Virus record (IMG/VR): IMGVR_UViG_3300017776_000196
Span: 1-23,327 of that record
Source of the DNA: a virus
Direction: 5' to 3' (one strand)
DNA: 23,327 nucleotides
Position 1 is the stretch's first letter, and each line of letters begins with the position of its first letter. Positions 6,799 through 13,017 of the stretch are shown piece by piece. Under the pieces are notes generated by a model. That model saw only the letters and a program-made list of their open reading frames with translations. It made no database searches and was not told the DNA's origin. Made by a program: the position numbers and the translations under genes.

Positions 6799-7470
6799 CT
6801 ACTTATTCACAAAACTCATAAACTCATTACGAAGAGACTGGTCATCTTTGAAACCGCCTCCTAATTTACTCGTAACAGTAGATGAACCTACATCTTCAAC
6901 ACCTCGACTTTTTACGCAATAGTGTTGAGCATCAACGACAACAGCAATATTATCTGTATCGAGAATGTATTGTAGAGCATAATAAATTTGTTCAGTAAGG
7001 CGTTCCTGAATCTGAGGACGTTTAGCAAAATATTCTACAACACGATTAATTTTACTAAGTCCGAGAACTTTTTCGTTTGGAATATATGCAACAGTAGCCA
7101 CACCATCAATTACAACAAAGTGATGTTCACAGTTAGATTGAACATTAATGTTACGCTCTATAACCATTTCATCATAATTCATTTTGTTATCTACTGTAGT
7201 GCATTTAGGAAATGCCTCATAATCAAGACCCCAAAAGATTTCATTTACATACATCTTCGCAACACGTTTAGGAGTTTCAGTAAGACTATCATCCATAAGA
7301 TCTAGTCCTAATGTTGCCATAACGTCTGTGAAAAGTTTTTCAATAGTATCAATTTTATCTGTTCGACTGATACCATTATCTTTAACGGGTGTTTCCACGC
7401 CACACTTTACTAAGTGTTCATGGACTTGGCGACCCAACTCAGGGTCTGTCTTTGTTTTATTGTAAGCCAT
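6799..7470 (-). CDS. folE: GTP cyclohydrolase I
   Basis: A 223-residue FolE of the E. coli type, which converts GTP to dihydroneopterin triphosphate, the first step for both folate and 7-deazaguanine. Zinc ligands Cys114 and His117 lie in SNCEHHFVVIDG, and Cys185 in QHYCVKSRG. The substrate region VAYIPNEKVLGLSKINRVVEYFAKRPQ (several identical blocks shared with the bacterial enzyme, shown here only by its start VAYIPNEKVLG) is intact, as is SKLGGGFK near the C-terminus. An N-terminal extension of about 35 residues precedes the conserved core. A strong Shine-Dalgarno sequence (GGAAGGAG) precedes ATG 7470 in a 39-bp gap, unusual in this otherwise overlapping operon and possibly marking higher translation. 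With QueD and QueE it supplies the base used by DpdA. Confidence 0.96.
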   Translation of the reverse strand: MAYNKTKTDPELGRQVHEHLVKCGVETPVKDNGISRTDKIDTIEKLFTDVMATLGLDLMDDSLTETPKRVAKMYVNEIFWGLDYEAFPKCTTVDNKMNYDEMVIERNINVQSNCEHHFVVIDGVATVAYIPNEKVLGLSKINRVVEYFAKRPQIQERLTEQIYYALQYILDTDNIAVVVDAQHYCVKSRGVEDVGSSTVTSKLGGGFKDDQSLRNEFMSFVNK

Positions 7471-7509
7471 TTATTACTCCTTCCTTACACGAGCTATGAC
7501 TGTTTATAT

Positions 7510-7998
7510 TTATTCCCACGGGAAAATTACCCATCGACTATCATTGTAATATTCTTTTACCGCATAGTCAACTAGTTTTGTATCTATTTTGGTTGTAAGA
7601 ACTGCAACGTCTGTATTAGGATGATTTGCTTTTACTTGTGTTAGTGTTAACCCAGAGTCACAAATATCATCTACAATTAAAACTTTTTGTTCTCTGTTTA
7701 TGATATTATTTAGACGTCCATTCTCTTGAAGTCCCCCATCGCGTGTCTGCCATACGACCGAATCGTATTTTATTCCTAGTTTATGGCTAATCATAACAGC
7801 AGGAGTCACGCCCCCGCGAGCAAGTCCTATAACCATTGTGTAACCTTTGTCTTTAATTTGTTTACACAAGTCATCTACAATATTGTCAATATCTCGCCAT
7901 GACAGAATGATATTTTCAGGATCTTTGTATGTCACTGTATAATCTCCTACCTCAGCAAATGATGCGGTTGCATTGTCAATTTTCATATGATAAAACAT
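7510..7998 (-). CDS. phosphoribosyltransferase (type I PRTase, Gpt-like)
   Basis: A 162-residue type I phosphoribosyltransferase. The PRPP-binding loop is VLIVDDICDSGLT (106-118), with the two acidic residues and the DSGxT turn in place. VIGLARGGVTPAVMISHKLG (56-75) is the second conserved element, as in xanthine/guanine phosphoribosyltransferases. The product would be a purine nucleotide made from a free base and PRPP. It sits between queE, whose TAA stop ends two bases before its ATG, and folE. Possible roles are salvage of guanine released by DpdA back to GMP, which would feed FolE, or conversion of a deazaguanine base to a nucleotide. Both are inference. Met5 is an alternative start. Confidence 0.88.
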   Translation of the reverse strand: MFYHMKIDNATASFAEVGDYTVTYKDPENIILSWRDIDNIVDDLCKQIKDKGYTMVIGLARGGVTPAVMISHKLGIKYDSVVWQTRDGGLQENGRLNNIINREQKVLIVDDICDSGLTLTQVKANHPNTDVAVLTTKIDTKLVDYAVKEYYNDSRWVIFPWE

Positions 7999-7999
7999 T

Positions 8000-8875
8000 T
8001 TATGTCCCTATTTGATTACCAAACACATAGGCATGGTTTCGTGTTGCCACAAAGTATCCTCGGTCCATTGCATCTACAGCAATGTCAGAAATAACTTCTT
8101 GTTGTTCTTTAGTTGCACCGACAGGCATAACCCAAACCTCAGGCAAATCTGTTTCTCCAAATACTTCTGTAAGTTCTTGCATGTTGTTTTCTATTTCATT
8201 CCAAGATTCATCAGTTCCATTACAAACAAATTTAAGAATACTTGTTGATGAAGCTACAATATCTGAGTATTGTAAAATTGTTTCAGGTTTCCAAGCATCT
8301 TTTTCACCGGCAGTATGTAACAGTTTAGGACTAATAGCAAAGTGCCAACGAATGTCATCATTGTTTTCAATAAACTCTTTAAATAAAGGCAATAGAGGTT
8401 TTGTGCCGTTTGTTTCAATAGTAATTGTTTTTGGACGATTGTTTCTCGAAGTAAGTTCTTCAACAATAGCAACCATATGTTTTTGTCTTAACATAGGTTC
8501 GCCGCCTGTAAAACACAACATTGTATCTGTCTTATAACCATCACGAACAAACTTGCCACCTGGCAAATGTGCCTCAAATTTATCGCACACTTGTTCTATT
8601 GTCTCAGATGGACAAAGATGTTTAAACTTAAATGACCATGAATATGAGGAGTCACAGCCTTTATCAAACACAGGAAGTTCCTCAACATTTGAAATACTAT
8701 CAGGATCTACATCCTTGTATGGAAGTTCCCATGTATTTTCATCGGCGGGATTTGTTTGACCAAAGCCATTACATTCAAGATTACAACCAAAGAAACGTAA
8801 CCACACAGAAGGTTTACCTGCGAGTTCGGCTTCACCTTGGAAGCTAAAGAATATTTCGGAATATTTTACATTCAT
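8000..8875 (-). CDS. queE: QueE-like 7-carboxy-7-deazaguanine synthase (radical SAM)
   Basis: A 291-residue radical SAM protein of the QueE family, which rearranges 6-carboxytetrahydropterin to 7-carboxy-7-deazaguanine. The N-terminal YSEIFFSFQGEAELAGKPSV and WLRFFGCNLEC match QueE, and CFTGGEPMLRQ (about 121-131) is the GGEP SAM-binding motif; TIETNGT follows. The cluster loop is unusual. Cys31 and Cys35 keep the first CxxxC, but the next Cys is Cys74 in KGCDSSYSW, about 38 residues on, instead of two residues later. I recall a similar GCDSS form in other marine phages, so this may be a phage QueE subclass. The protein is longer than most bacterial QueE (about 210-250). It is the first gene after a sigma70-like promoter; no clear Shine-Dalgarno precedes its ATG. 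Confidence 0.9.
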   Translation of the reverse strand: MNVKYSEIFFSFQGEAELAGKPSVWLRFFGCNLECNGFGQTNPADENTWELPYKDVDPDSISNVEELPVFDKGCDSSYSWSFKFKHLCPSETIEQVCDKFEAHLPGGKFVRDGYKTDTMLCFTGGEPMLRQKHMVAIVEELTSRNNRPKTITIETNGTKPLLPLFKEFIENNDDIRWHFAISPKLLHTAGEKDAWKPETILQYSDIVASSTSILKFVCNGTDESWNEIENNMQELTEVFGETDLPEVWVMPVGATKEQQEVISDIAVDAMDRGYFVATRNHAYVFGNQIGT

Positions 8876-8882
8876 AATAAAC

Positions 8883-8911
8883 TTTATACACTAATTAATT
8901 ATAAAAGTCAA
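8883..8911 (-). promoter_or_regulatory. sigma70-like promoter for the deazaguanine operon
   Basis: On the minus strand, TTGACT (8911-8906) and TATAAA (8888-8883) are separated by exactly 17 bases, a near-consensus host sigma70 promoter. It fills the 40-bp gap between gp55 and queE. The expected start point is only a base or so before the queE ATG at 8875, so the transcript could be nearly leaderless. This would allow early expression of the modification genes independently of gp55. Confidence 0.6.
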
Positions 8912-8915
8912 GTAT

Positions 8916-9512
8916 TTAATTGTCCAATTCTTTGAGTGCATCAATTTTTTCTTTTGCATACTCAATTGCTTGTTTATCATCCAAATATTTTGGACGGCGT
9001 TTTACTAACTTTTGGTCAGCGTGTTTTTCATTCAACGAATTGGCTTCGTCAACTTGTTTACGCATATAGTCCAAAAACTCTGTTGTGCCGGGGTCACCAT
9101 CGGAGCCTTGTGTTAACAGCTCTTGCATATCAATACTTTGAATATACTTATACTTTGTATCCAATTGTTTCTTTTCCTTTTGAATACGGCGTAAAAAAGC
9201 ATAATATGTAATTTGTGTAAAATATGCAAATGGATTCTTAGACTTTTCAGGATCAAAATTATCAATGTATGTAATACAATTTTCAATCCCATCCAAAATC
9301 ATTTCGTCACGGAAAGTGTAATTAACAAAGTTCGACTTGTAAGCAAGATGGTTTGCAATTTTAACCATACATTCTCCCAAGTAATTTGTTACCCGAGGTT
9401 TTTCCTCGCCCGCCGCTTCTGCGGCAAGACGTCTCTCTCGATATTCAGATATAGCTTTAAGGAACTCTTTGTTGTCAATGTAGTGAGCTCCCTTCTCACG
9501 TTTTTTAGGCAT
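8916..9512 (-). CDS. 55: late-transcription sigma factor gp55
   Basis: A 198-residue homolog of T4 gp55 (185 residues), the divergent sigma factor that directs host RNA polymerase to late promoters. The core matches sigma region 2: FRDEMILDGIENCITYIDNF (about 68-87), then DPEKSKNPFAYFTQITYYAF and LRRIQKEKKQ. An Arg/Lys/Glu-rich N-terminus precedes it and a charged C-terminal tail follows, where T4 gp55 carries its sliding-clamp contact. A good Shine-Dalgarno (GGAGG) precedes ATG 9512. The TATAAATA octamers found before several structural genes in this window are the sites such a factor recognises. The promoter of the queE operon begins only 5 bases after its own end. Confidence 0.92.
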   Translation of the reverse strand: MPKKREKGAHYIDNKEFLKAISEYRERRLAAEAAGEEKPRVTNYLGECMVKIANHLAYKSNFVNYTFRDEMILDGIENCITYIDNFDPEKSKNPFAYFTQITYYAFLRRIQKEKKQLDTKYKYIQSIDMQELLTQGSDGDPGTTEFLDYMRKQVDEANSLNEKHADQKLVKRRPKYLDDKQAIEYAKEKIDALKELDN

Positions 9513-9538
9513 ATTGGTCCTCCATCATAATTTAGTGC

Positions 9539-9568
9539 TTGACTTCTTTGTGGTTCTATGTGTATAAT
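9539..9568 (+). promoter_or_regulatory. possible antisense sigma70-like promoter
   Basis: On the plus strand, TTGACT (9539-9544) and TATAAT (9563-9568) are 18 bases apart. It lies in the short gap upstream of gp55 and points rightward, opposite to every gene, into the 126-residue gene and uvsW. A small CGCT/AGCG hairpin follows at 9569-9580. It could drive an antisense RNA, but AT-rich DNA yields such matches by chance. Confidence 0.25.
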
Positions 9569-9581
9569 CGCTCTGTAGCGT

Positions 9582-9962
9582 TTAGGAAATCTTATTATCC
9601 TTTTGTGCTTCTGCATACTGTATTAGTGTTTCAATCTCTTCTTCAATTTCTGCTTGTTCTACTTCTGTTTCAAAAAATAAAACATTTACCATTTTTTCAT
9701 AACCTTCGACAAATTCTTCTTTTAAGTCAACCACCGTTGTGATGCGGCGGGCGTTAATCGACATCAGTGTCTCGTCTGAAATGCTGATCCAAGGTTTCAT
9801 AGAATATTTTTCAATAACCTGCTCTCCCTTAAGATGAGCCTCAGAAATAATTTCAATCGGATATAATATCTGAACAAAATTATTTTCTGTAAAATCATCT
9901 TCCATGGTTGCAACTACAGTTTCGCCGCTTTCAAACTTAATTACTTTTATTTGATTGTCCAT
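9582..9962 (-). CDS. hypothetical protein between UvsW and gp55 (possible Sm-like fold)
   Basis: A 126-residue protein starting MDNQIKVIKFESGETVVATM. The opening strand with a LxSGExVxAxV-like turn and the later RRITTVVDLKEEFVEGYEKM segment resemble small Sm-like proteins of unknown role that I recall near structural genes in marine T4-like phages; this is a weak resemblance by eye. The last 30 residues are Glu-rich (FFETEVEQAEIEEEIETL) and probably helical. No membrane segment is visible. Its start overlaps the uvsW stop by 26 bp, and a 69-bp gap separates it from gp55. The position next to gp55 allows a role in late transcription, such as a gp33-type co-activator, but nothing in the sequence demonstrates that. 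Confidence 0.7.
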   Translation of the reverse strand: MDNQIKVIKFESGETVVATMEDDFTENNFVQILYPIEIISEAHLKGEQVIEKYSMKPWISISDETLMSINARRITTVVDLKEEFVEGYEKMVNVLFFETEVEQAEIEEEIETLIQYAEAQKDNKIS

Positions 9963-11436
9963 TAGTTGGTAACCTTACTAGTTTATATTTAAAACCTTCT
10001 TCATTATATAACTTAACACGTTCAATCATATGATTCAATGTATAATTCTTCTTGGATTTCCAAGAGAGATCATCGCCAACATCATACAAATTACAGGAAG
10101 TTTTATTATCACCTAATCTCAAGCCTCTACCAATTGACTGTAGATTTCTAATTCTACTTTTAGATGGCGATGCGAAAACAACATTATGTAAGTTCTTTAT
10201 ATTTATGCCTGTTGAGAACGTGCCATATGAGGCAATAATAATTGCATCGTTTGCTTTTTCAGTAAGTTCCCTAATTTTTTCACGTTGGTCAGTTTCAGTT
10301 CCGCCATAAACAAAATATACTGGGCGGGGGTCCTCAACCTTTTGTTTTACTCTGTCAAATAAATGGCGACCATGTTTGTCAACAAATTGAAAAAGGACTA
10401 ATGTATTTCCCTTTTGTGAGGCTGTTAAATTAGTTAAGATAGAATTTCTTTTAGGATGTGCTACAAGAAAATCCATTTCTTCTTGATATGTCATATCCTT
10501 AACTGCTTTACGATCCTCATCCGAGTATTCCAACATAAGACATGTAACATTTAAATTAGCAAGTGAGCCTTTGTCAATAAGTGTCTTTGTAGTTGTAACC
10601 TTATACACACGACCAAAGCATCCTTCCAAAACAAGTTTATGTGTTTTTGTTCCGTCTAATGTGCCTGTTGTCCCTATACGATGTTTTGCACTTAGACACT
10701 TATTCATAATACCTGTCAGCGACTTTGCCTTAAACAAGTGTGCCTCGTCACCATATACAGCATCAAACTTTTCATACCATTTTTTAGGAAACTTGTAAAT
10801 AGACTGCCACGTTGAAATAGTAATAGGAAATTCATTAGACTTTTCTTTGCCACCATAGATACGATGACAGTTTTCACTAACCATCCATTCATCGTCACTT
10901 GCATAATCCTGGAAGTCACTATACATTTGTTCTACAAGGGACGTTGTAGGGACAATAAGTAATTGTTTTTTATTCCTTGCTTGTAAGTAACGTATAAGAA
11001 CATAAAGAATAAGAGACTTACCACTTGCCGTAGGTGACAACAACAATGCCCTGCCTGTTCTAATACTTTCAGCAATAGCCTCAATCTGATAATCTCGTAT
11101 TTCAATAGGCTTACCGCCACTGTGTAATTTCAAAGACTCTGCAAATTTTTTAACATATTCAATTGATACGGGGTCGCCCACATCTTCAATATCAACATTA
11201 ATTTTATATTCTAATTGTCCAGCGAACTCCTCAAGATAACTTAGAAGTCCTACAGGTAATTCTTTTGCGTATATGTTAAACAGCCTTGCTTTACCATCCC
11301 ACATACGAGAACGATACGCAGGCATAAACTTTGCACCCGGAACCTCAAATGTAAAGAAGTCATTAATTTCCTGTGCGACACTTACGTCACACTCTACATT
11401 AAGACTTGCTTCATTCTTTTTGGTTACTGTAATCAT
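9937..11436 (-). CDS. uvsW: UvsW recombination helicase
   Basis: A 499-residue superfamily 2 helicase, nearly the same length as T4 UvsW (503). An N-terminal DNA-binding region (1-105) is followed by IEIRDYQIEAI (111-121), Walker A SPTASGKS (134-141), the motif TTSLVEQ, DEAH at 230-233 in a GDEAHLF context, TGTLDGTK, and in the second RecA domain SYGTFSTGINIKNL and SIGRGLRLGDNK. UvsW unwinds branched DNA and R-loops, and in T4 it ends origin-dependent replication late in infection. The start overlaps the uvsY stop by one base (TAATG), keeping the T4-like uvsY-uvsW pairing. Confidence 0.95.
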   Translation of the reverse strand: MITVTKKNEASLNVECDVSVAQEINDFFTFEVPGAKFMPAYRSRMWDGKARLFNIYAKELPVGLLSYLEEFAGQLEYKINVDIEDVGDPVSIEYVKKFAESLKLHSGGKPIEIRDYQIEAIAESIRTGRALLLSPTASGKSLILYVLIRYLQARNKKQLLIVPTTSLVEQMYSDFQDYASDDEWMVSENCHRIYGGKEKSNEFPITISTWQSIYKFPKKWYEKFDAVYGDEAHLFKAKSLTGIMNKCLSAKHRIGTTGTLDGTKTHKLVLEGCFGRVYKVTTTKTLIDKGSLANLNVTCLMLEYSDEDRKAVKDMTYQEEMDFLVAHPKRNSILTNLTASQKGNTLVLFQFVDKHGRHLFDRVKQKVEDPRPVYFVYGGTETDQREKIRELTEKANDAIIIASYGTFSTGINIKNLHNVVFASPSKSRIRNLQSIGRGLRLGDNKTSCNLYDVGDDLSWKSKKNYTLNHMIERVKLYNEEGFKYKLVRLPTNGQSNKSN

Positions 11437-11879
11437 TACATAAGACCGTTTGTAAATTTAGTCCATTCAATACTGTTTTTAATATCCCATGTGCGACTAT
11501 TTAGATAACGCATAACACGTTCTAAGAAGTCTGCTACTGTTCTAATATATTCGACTTTGTTTGTTTGCTCAATGACATCATCATCTGCATCCAACATATC
11601 ATTCATATCCTGTTTCAATGGCTTAGGACCAAGATACTGTTCCCAACTTAAAGCATCCAGTTCCTGTTTACTAAGTTCACCGCGATAATATTGCATTTTA
11701 ACACGGCGCAGTTTTAGTAAAGCTGCCTCAGACTTACGCAATTGTAAGCGAACATTAGACATGTGATTAAGATACTTGGAGTGTAGTTCTGGTATTCGTG
11801 TGCTTTCAGAACCGAGATTGAGTTCATCAATCTTACTATCTTCAGCCCACGTTTCTTGAAGTTCTTTCAATGTAATCAT
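11436..11879 (-). CDS. uvsY: UvsY recombination mediator
   Basis: A 147-residue protein matching UvsY (137 in T4), which loads the UvsX recombinase onto gp32-coated single-stranded DNA. Visible features are the N-terminal LKELQETWAEDSKID, a basic helical middle (LRKSEAALLKLRRVKMQYYR, about 47-66), the ELSKQELDALSWEQYLG element, and a C-terminal helical region with VADFLERVMRYLNSRTWDIK. It is coupled to the upstream cupin gene by an ATGA overlap and to uvsW by TAATG. Confidence 0.92.
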   Translation of the reverse strand: MITLKELQETWAEDSKIDELNLGSESTRIPELHSKYLNHMSNVRLQLRKSEAALLKLRRVKMQYYRGELSKQELDALSWEQYLGPKPLKQDMNDMLDADDDVIEQTNKVEYIRTVADFLERVMRYLNSRTWDIKNSIEWTKFTNGLM

Positions 11880-12271
11880 AATAATACTTTATCATCTTTA
11901 TCCAAATAAGGACCTTGTTTTACTTCGATGATTTCACCTTCCTCTAAAAATTCAAATCCATGACCGCCTGAAACTAACAGGACCACATCACCTTTGCGTA
12001 ATATTTTAATTGAAAAAAGTTTGTGGTCATCATCATAAAAATTAGCTTGTATAATACCTGATTTTACAAAAAGAGTTTCCTGTGTTTTGGAAATTTCCCT
12101 AACAACCTCACGGTGTTCATGTGGAGGTATCACATGTCCTTTCGGGCGTTTCATATAACCTAATTGTTGTGATGATTCGTTAGATGTGAAAAAATGAATA
12201 CCATCTTTTTCAAAATCATTTCGTAAAATGATAGCTCTTGTTTCACCATTTAATATTACATTATCAATCAT
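11876..12271 (-). CDS. cupin-fold protein
   Basis: A 131-residue single-domain cupin. The first cupin motif is visible as GHVIPPHEHREVVREISKTQETLFV (starting near residue 45, only the first part quoted as GHVIPPHEHR), with His51, His53 and Glu65 as likely metal ligands. The second is KGDVVLLVSGGHGFEF (93-108) with His104. The style resembles small cupins found in polysaccharide or O-antigen gene clusters (WbuC-like); the reaction is not known. It is not part of the usual T4 set. It is placed directly behind a perfect late promoter octamer (12291-12298) and ahead of uvsY, to which it is coupled by ATGA. It might modify a sugar, act as an isomerase, or have been recruited as a binding protein. 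Confidence 0.75.
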   Translation of the reverse strand: MIDNVILNGETRAIILRNDFEKDGIHFFTSNESSQQLGYMKRPKGHVIPPHEHREVVREISKTQETLFVKSGIIQANFYDDDHKLFSIKILRKGDVVLLVSGGHGFEFLEEGEIIEVKQGPYLDKDDKVLL

Positions 12272-12290
12272 ACATTAACTACGAGGTGTT

Positions 12291-12298
12291 TATTTATA
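12291..12298 (-). promoter_or_regulatory. T4-type late promoter before the cupin-uvsY-uvsW operon
   Basis: TATAAATA on the minus strand, identical to the T4 late consensus, ends 20 bases upstream of the cupin ATG at 12271. It is the first promoter after the tail-tube-like gene and would serve cupin, uvsY, uvsW and perhaps gp55. Confidence 0.65.
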
Positions 12299-12310
12299 AG
12301 TAAGTTAGCA

Positions 12311-12350
12311 CGAAACGGTATAGAAGTCTATATGTTAGGTGACCGTTTCG
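12311..12350. repeat. 9-bp perfect inverted repeat overlapping a gene end
   Basis: CGAAACGGT (12311-12319) and ACCGTTTCG (12342-12350) are perfect inverted copies with a 22-base loop. The loop holds a second short hairpin (ATAGA/TCTAT). One arm lies in the last codons of the tail-tube-like gene. On the minus strand no T-tract follows, so it is more likely an mRNA 3'-end stabiliser or processing site than an intrinsic terminator. Confidence 0.6.
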
Positions 12351-12916
12351 ATTTTAAACAATCTGTATCTAAACGCGGCAACACCAACAAAATAATTTTG
12401 GTCGCCAGAACTAATATCAAAATCTAAGCCTTCAAGACTGATAGGGAAAACATCTGTAAATGAAATTCTTAGATTAGGGTTGTTATTAGAATCAAGGACA
12501 AACAAATCTGCATCACTAAATTGTGCTGATTCCTTGCCCCTACCATTAGGAAAGCGGTATGACTGACTATCAATAAGGTCTGTAAATTGTTGATGACTTT
12601 CAGGTGAGCCTAGTCCGAGTAACCAATTGTAAAGTTCATTGTAGTTTGCCATATCCTCTTGAACAAGGAATCGAATGACAAGTTCACCAAACTGTAATTT
12701 TTCACCTGGAAAAACAAGTGTGGACAAGGGTGTTTCTACAGTAGGACTTCCAATTGAAACTTGTGGTAAGTTGGCTGCCTGACAAAAGAAAGAAACATTA
12801 GGAATATTATGAACCTGAAATCTAAAACCATTCGGTCTCAGAAAGTCAAGTTCCTGTGGATTACCCGGATCATTTTGCCCTGATTCTTGGATGCTGGTGA
12901 TAGGATTATAAGCCAT
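12335..12916 (-). CDS. second tail-tube-family protein (gp19-like paralog)
   Basis: A 193-residue structural protein related to the gp19 tail tube family. Typical features are the opening FRPNGFRF-like strand (LRPNGFRFQVHNIPNVSFF from residue 26), the QAANLPQVSIGSP stretch with the conserved Leu-Pro, VFPGEKLQFGELVIRFLVQED, the helix NYNELYNWLLGLGSP, and the closing SLEGLDFDISSGD plus a strand with FRYRLFKIETVT. It could be a baseplate tube initiator, a tail-completion protein (gp3 or gp54 type) or an alternate tube protein; length is closest to gp19 and gp3. It has its own late promoter and a good Shine-Dalgarno (AAGGAGAA), and is isolated from gp23 by a terminator. Confidence 0.75.
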   Translation of the reverse strand: MAYNPITSIQESGQNDPGNPQELDFLRPNGFRFQVHNIPNVSFFCQAANLPQVSIGSPTVETPLSTLVFPGEKLQFGELVIRFLVQEDMANYNELYNWLLGLGSPESHQQFTDLIDSQSYRFPNGRGKESAQFSDADLFVLDSNNNPNLRISFTDVFPISLEGLDFDISSGDQNYFVGVAAFRYRLFKIETVT

Positions 12917-12933
12917 TGTTTCTCCTTATACCA

Positions 12934-12941
12934 TATTTATA
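12934..12941 (-). promoter_or_regulatory. T4-type late promoter before the gp19-like paralog
   Basis: TATAAATA on the minus strand, 18 bases upstream of ATG 12916, with an AAGGAGAA ribosome site in between. It lies immediately after the gp23 terminator. Confidence 0.7.
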
Positions 12942-12944
12942 ACG

Positions 12945-12975
12945 AAAAGAAAACCCCGGAACATAAGTTCCAGGG
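12945..12975 (-). terminator. rho-independent terminator downstream of gp23
   Basis: On the minus strand CCCTGGAAC, loop TTAT, GTTCCGGGG forms a 9-bp stem with one G-T pair, followed by TTTTCTTTT (12953-12945). This is a standard intrinsic terminator located 43 bases after the gp23 stop. Confidence 0.8.
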
Positions 12976-12982
12976 CCTCCTC

Positions 12983-13010
12983 AATAAGTGCCGCTTAACA
13001 CGGTCTTATT
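12983..13010 (-). other. additional hairpin between gp23 and its terminator
   Basis: AATAAG (12983-12988) pairs with CTTATT (13005-13010), and an inner CCG/CGG pair closes the loop. No T-tract follows, so it is not a terminator by itself; it could protect the 3' end of the abundant capsid mRNA. Confidence 0.45.
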
Positions 13011-13017
13011 ATCTAGC

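Noticed and set aside
7507-7514. AATAAATA before folE as a late promoter
   Set aside because: One mismatch in AT-rich DNA; it overlaps the end of the PRTase gene and folE is expected early.
9389-9616. Minus-strand frame overlapping gp55 and the 126-residue gene
   Set aside because: Most of it lies inside gp55 in another frame and it has no ribosome site; gp55 has clear homology and a good Shine-Dalgarno.
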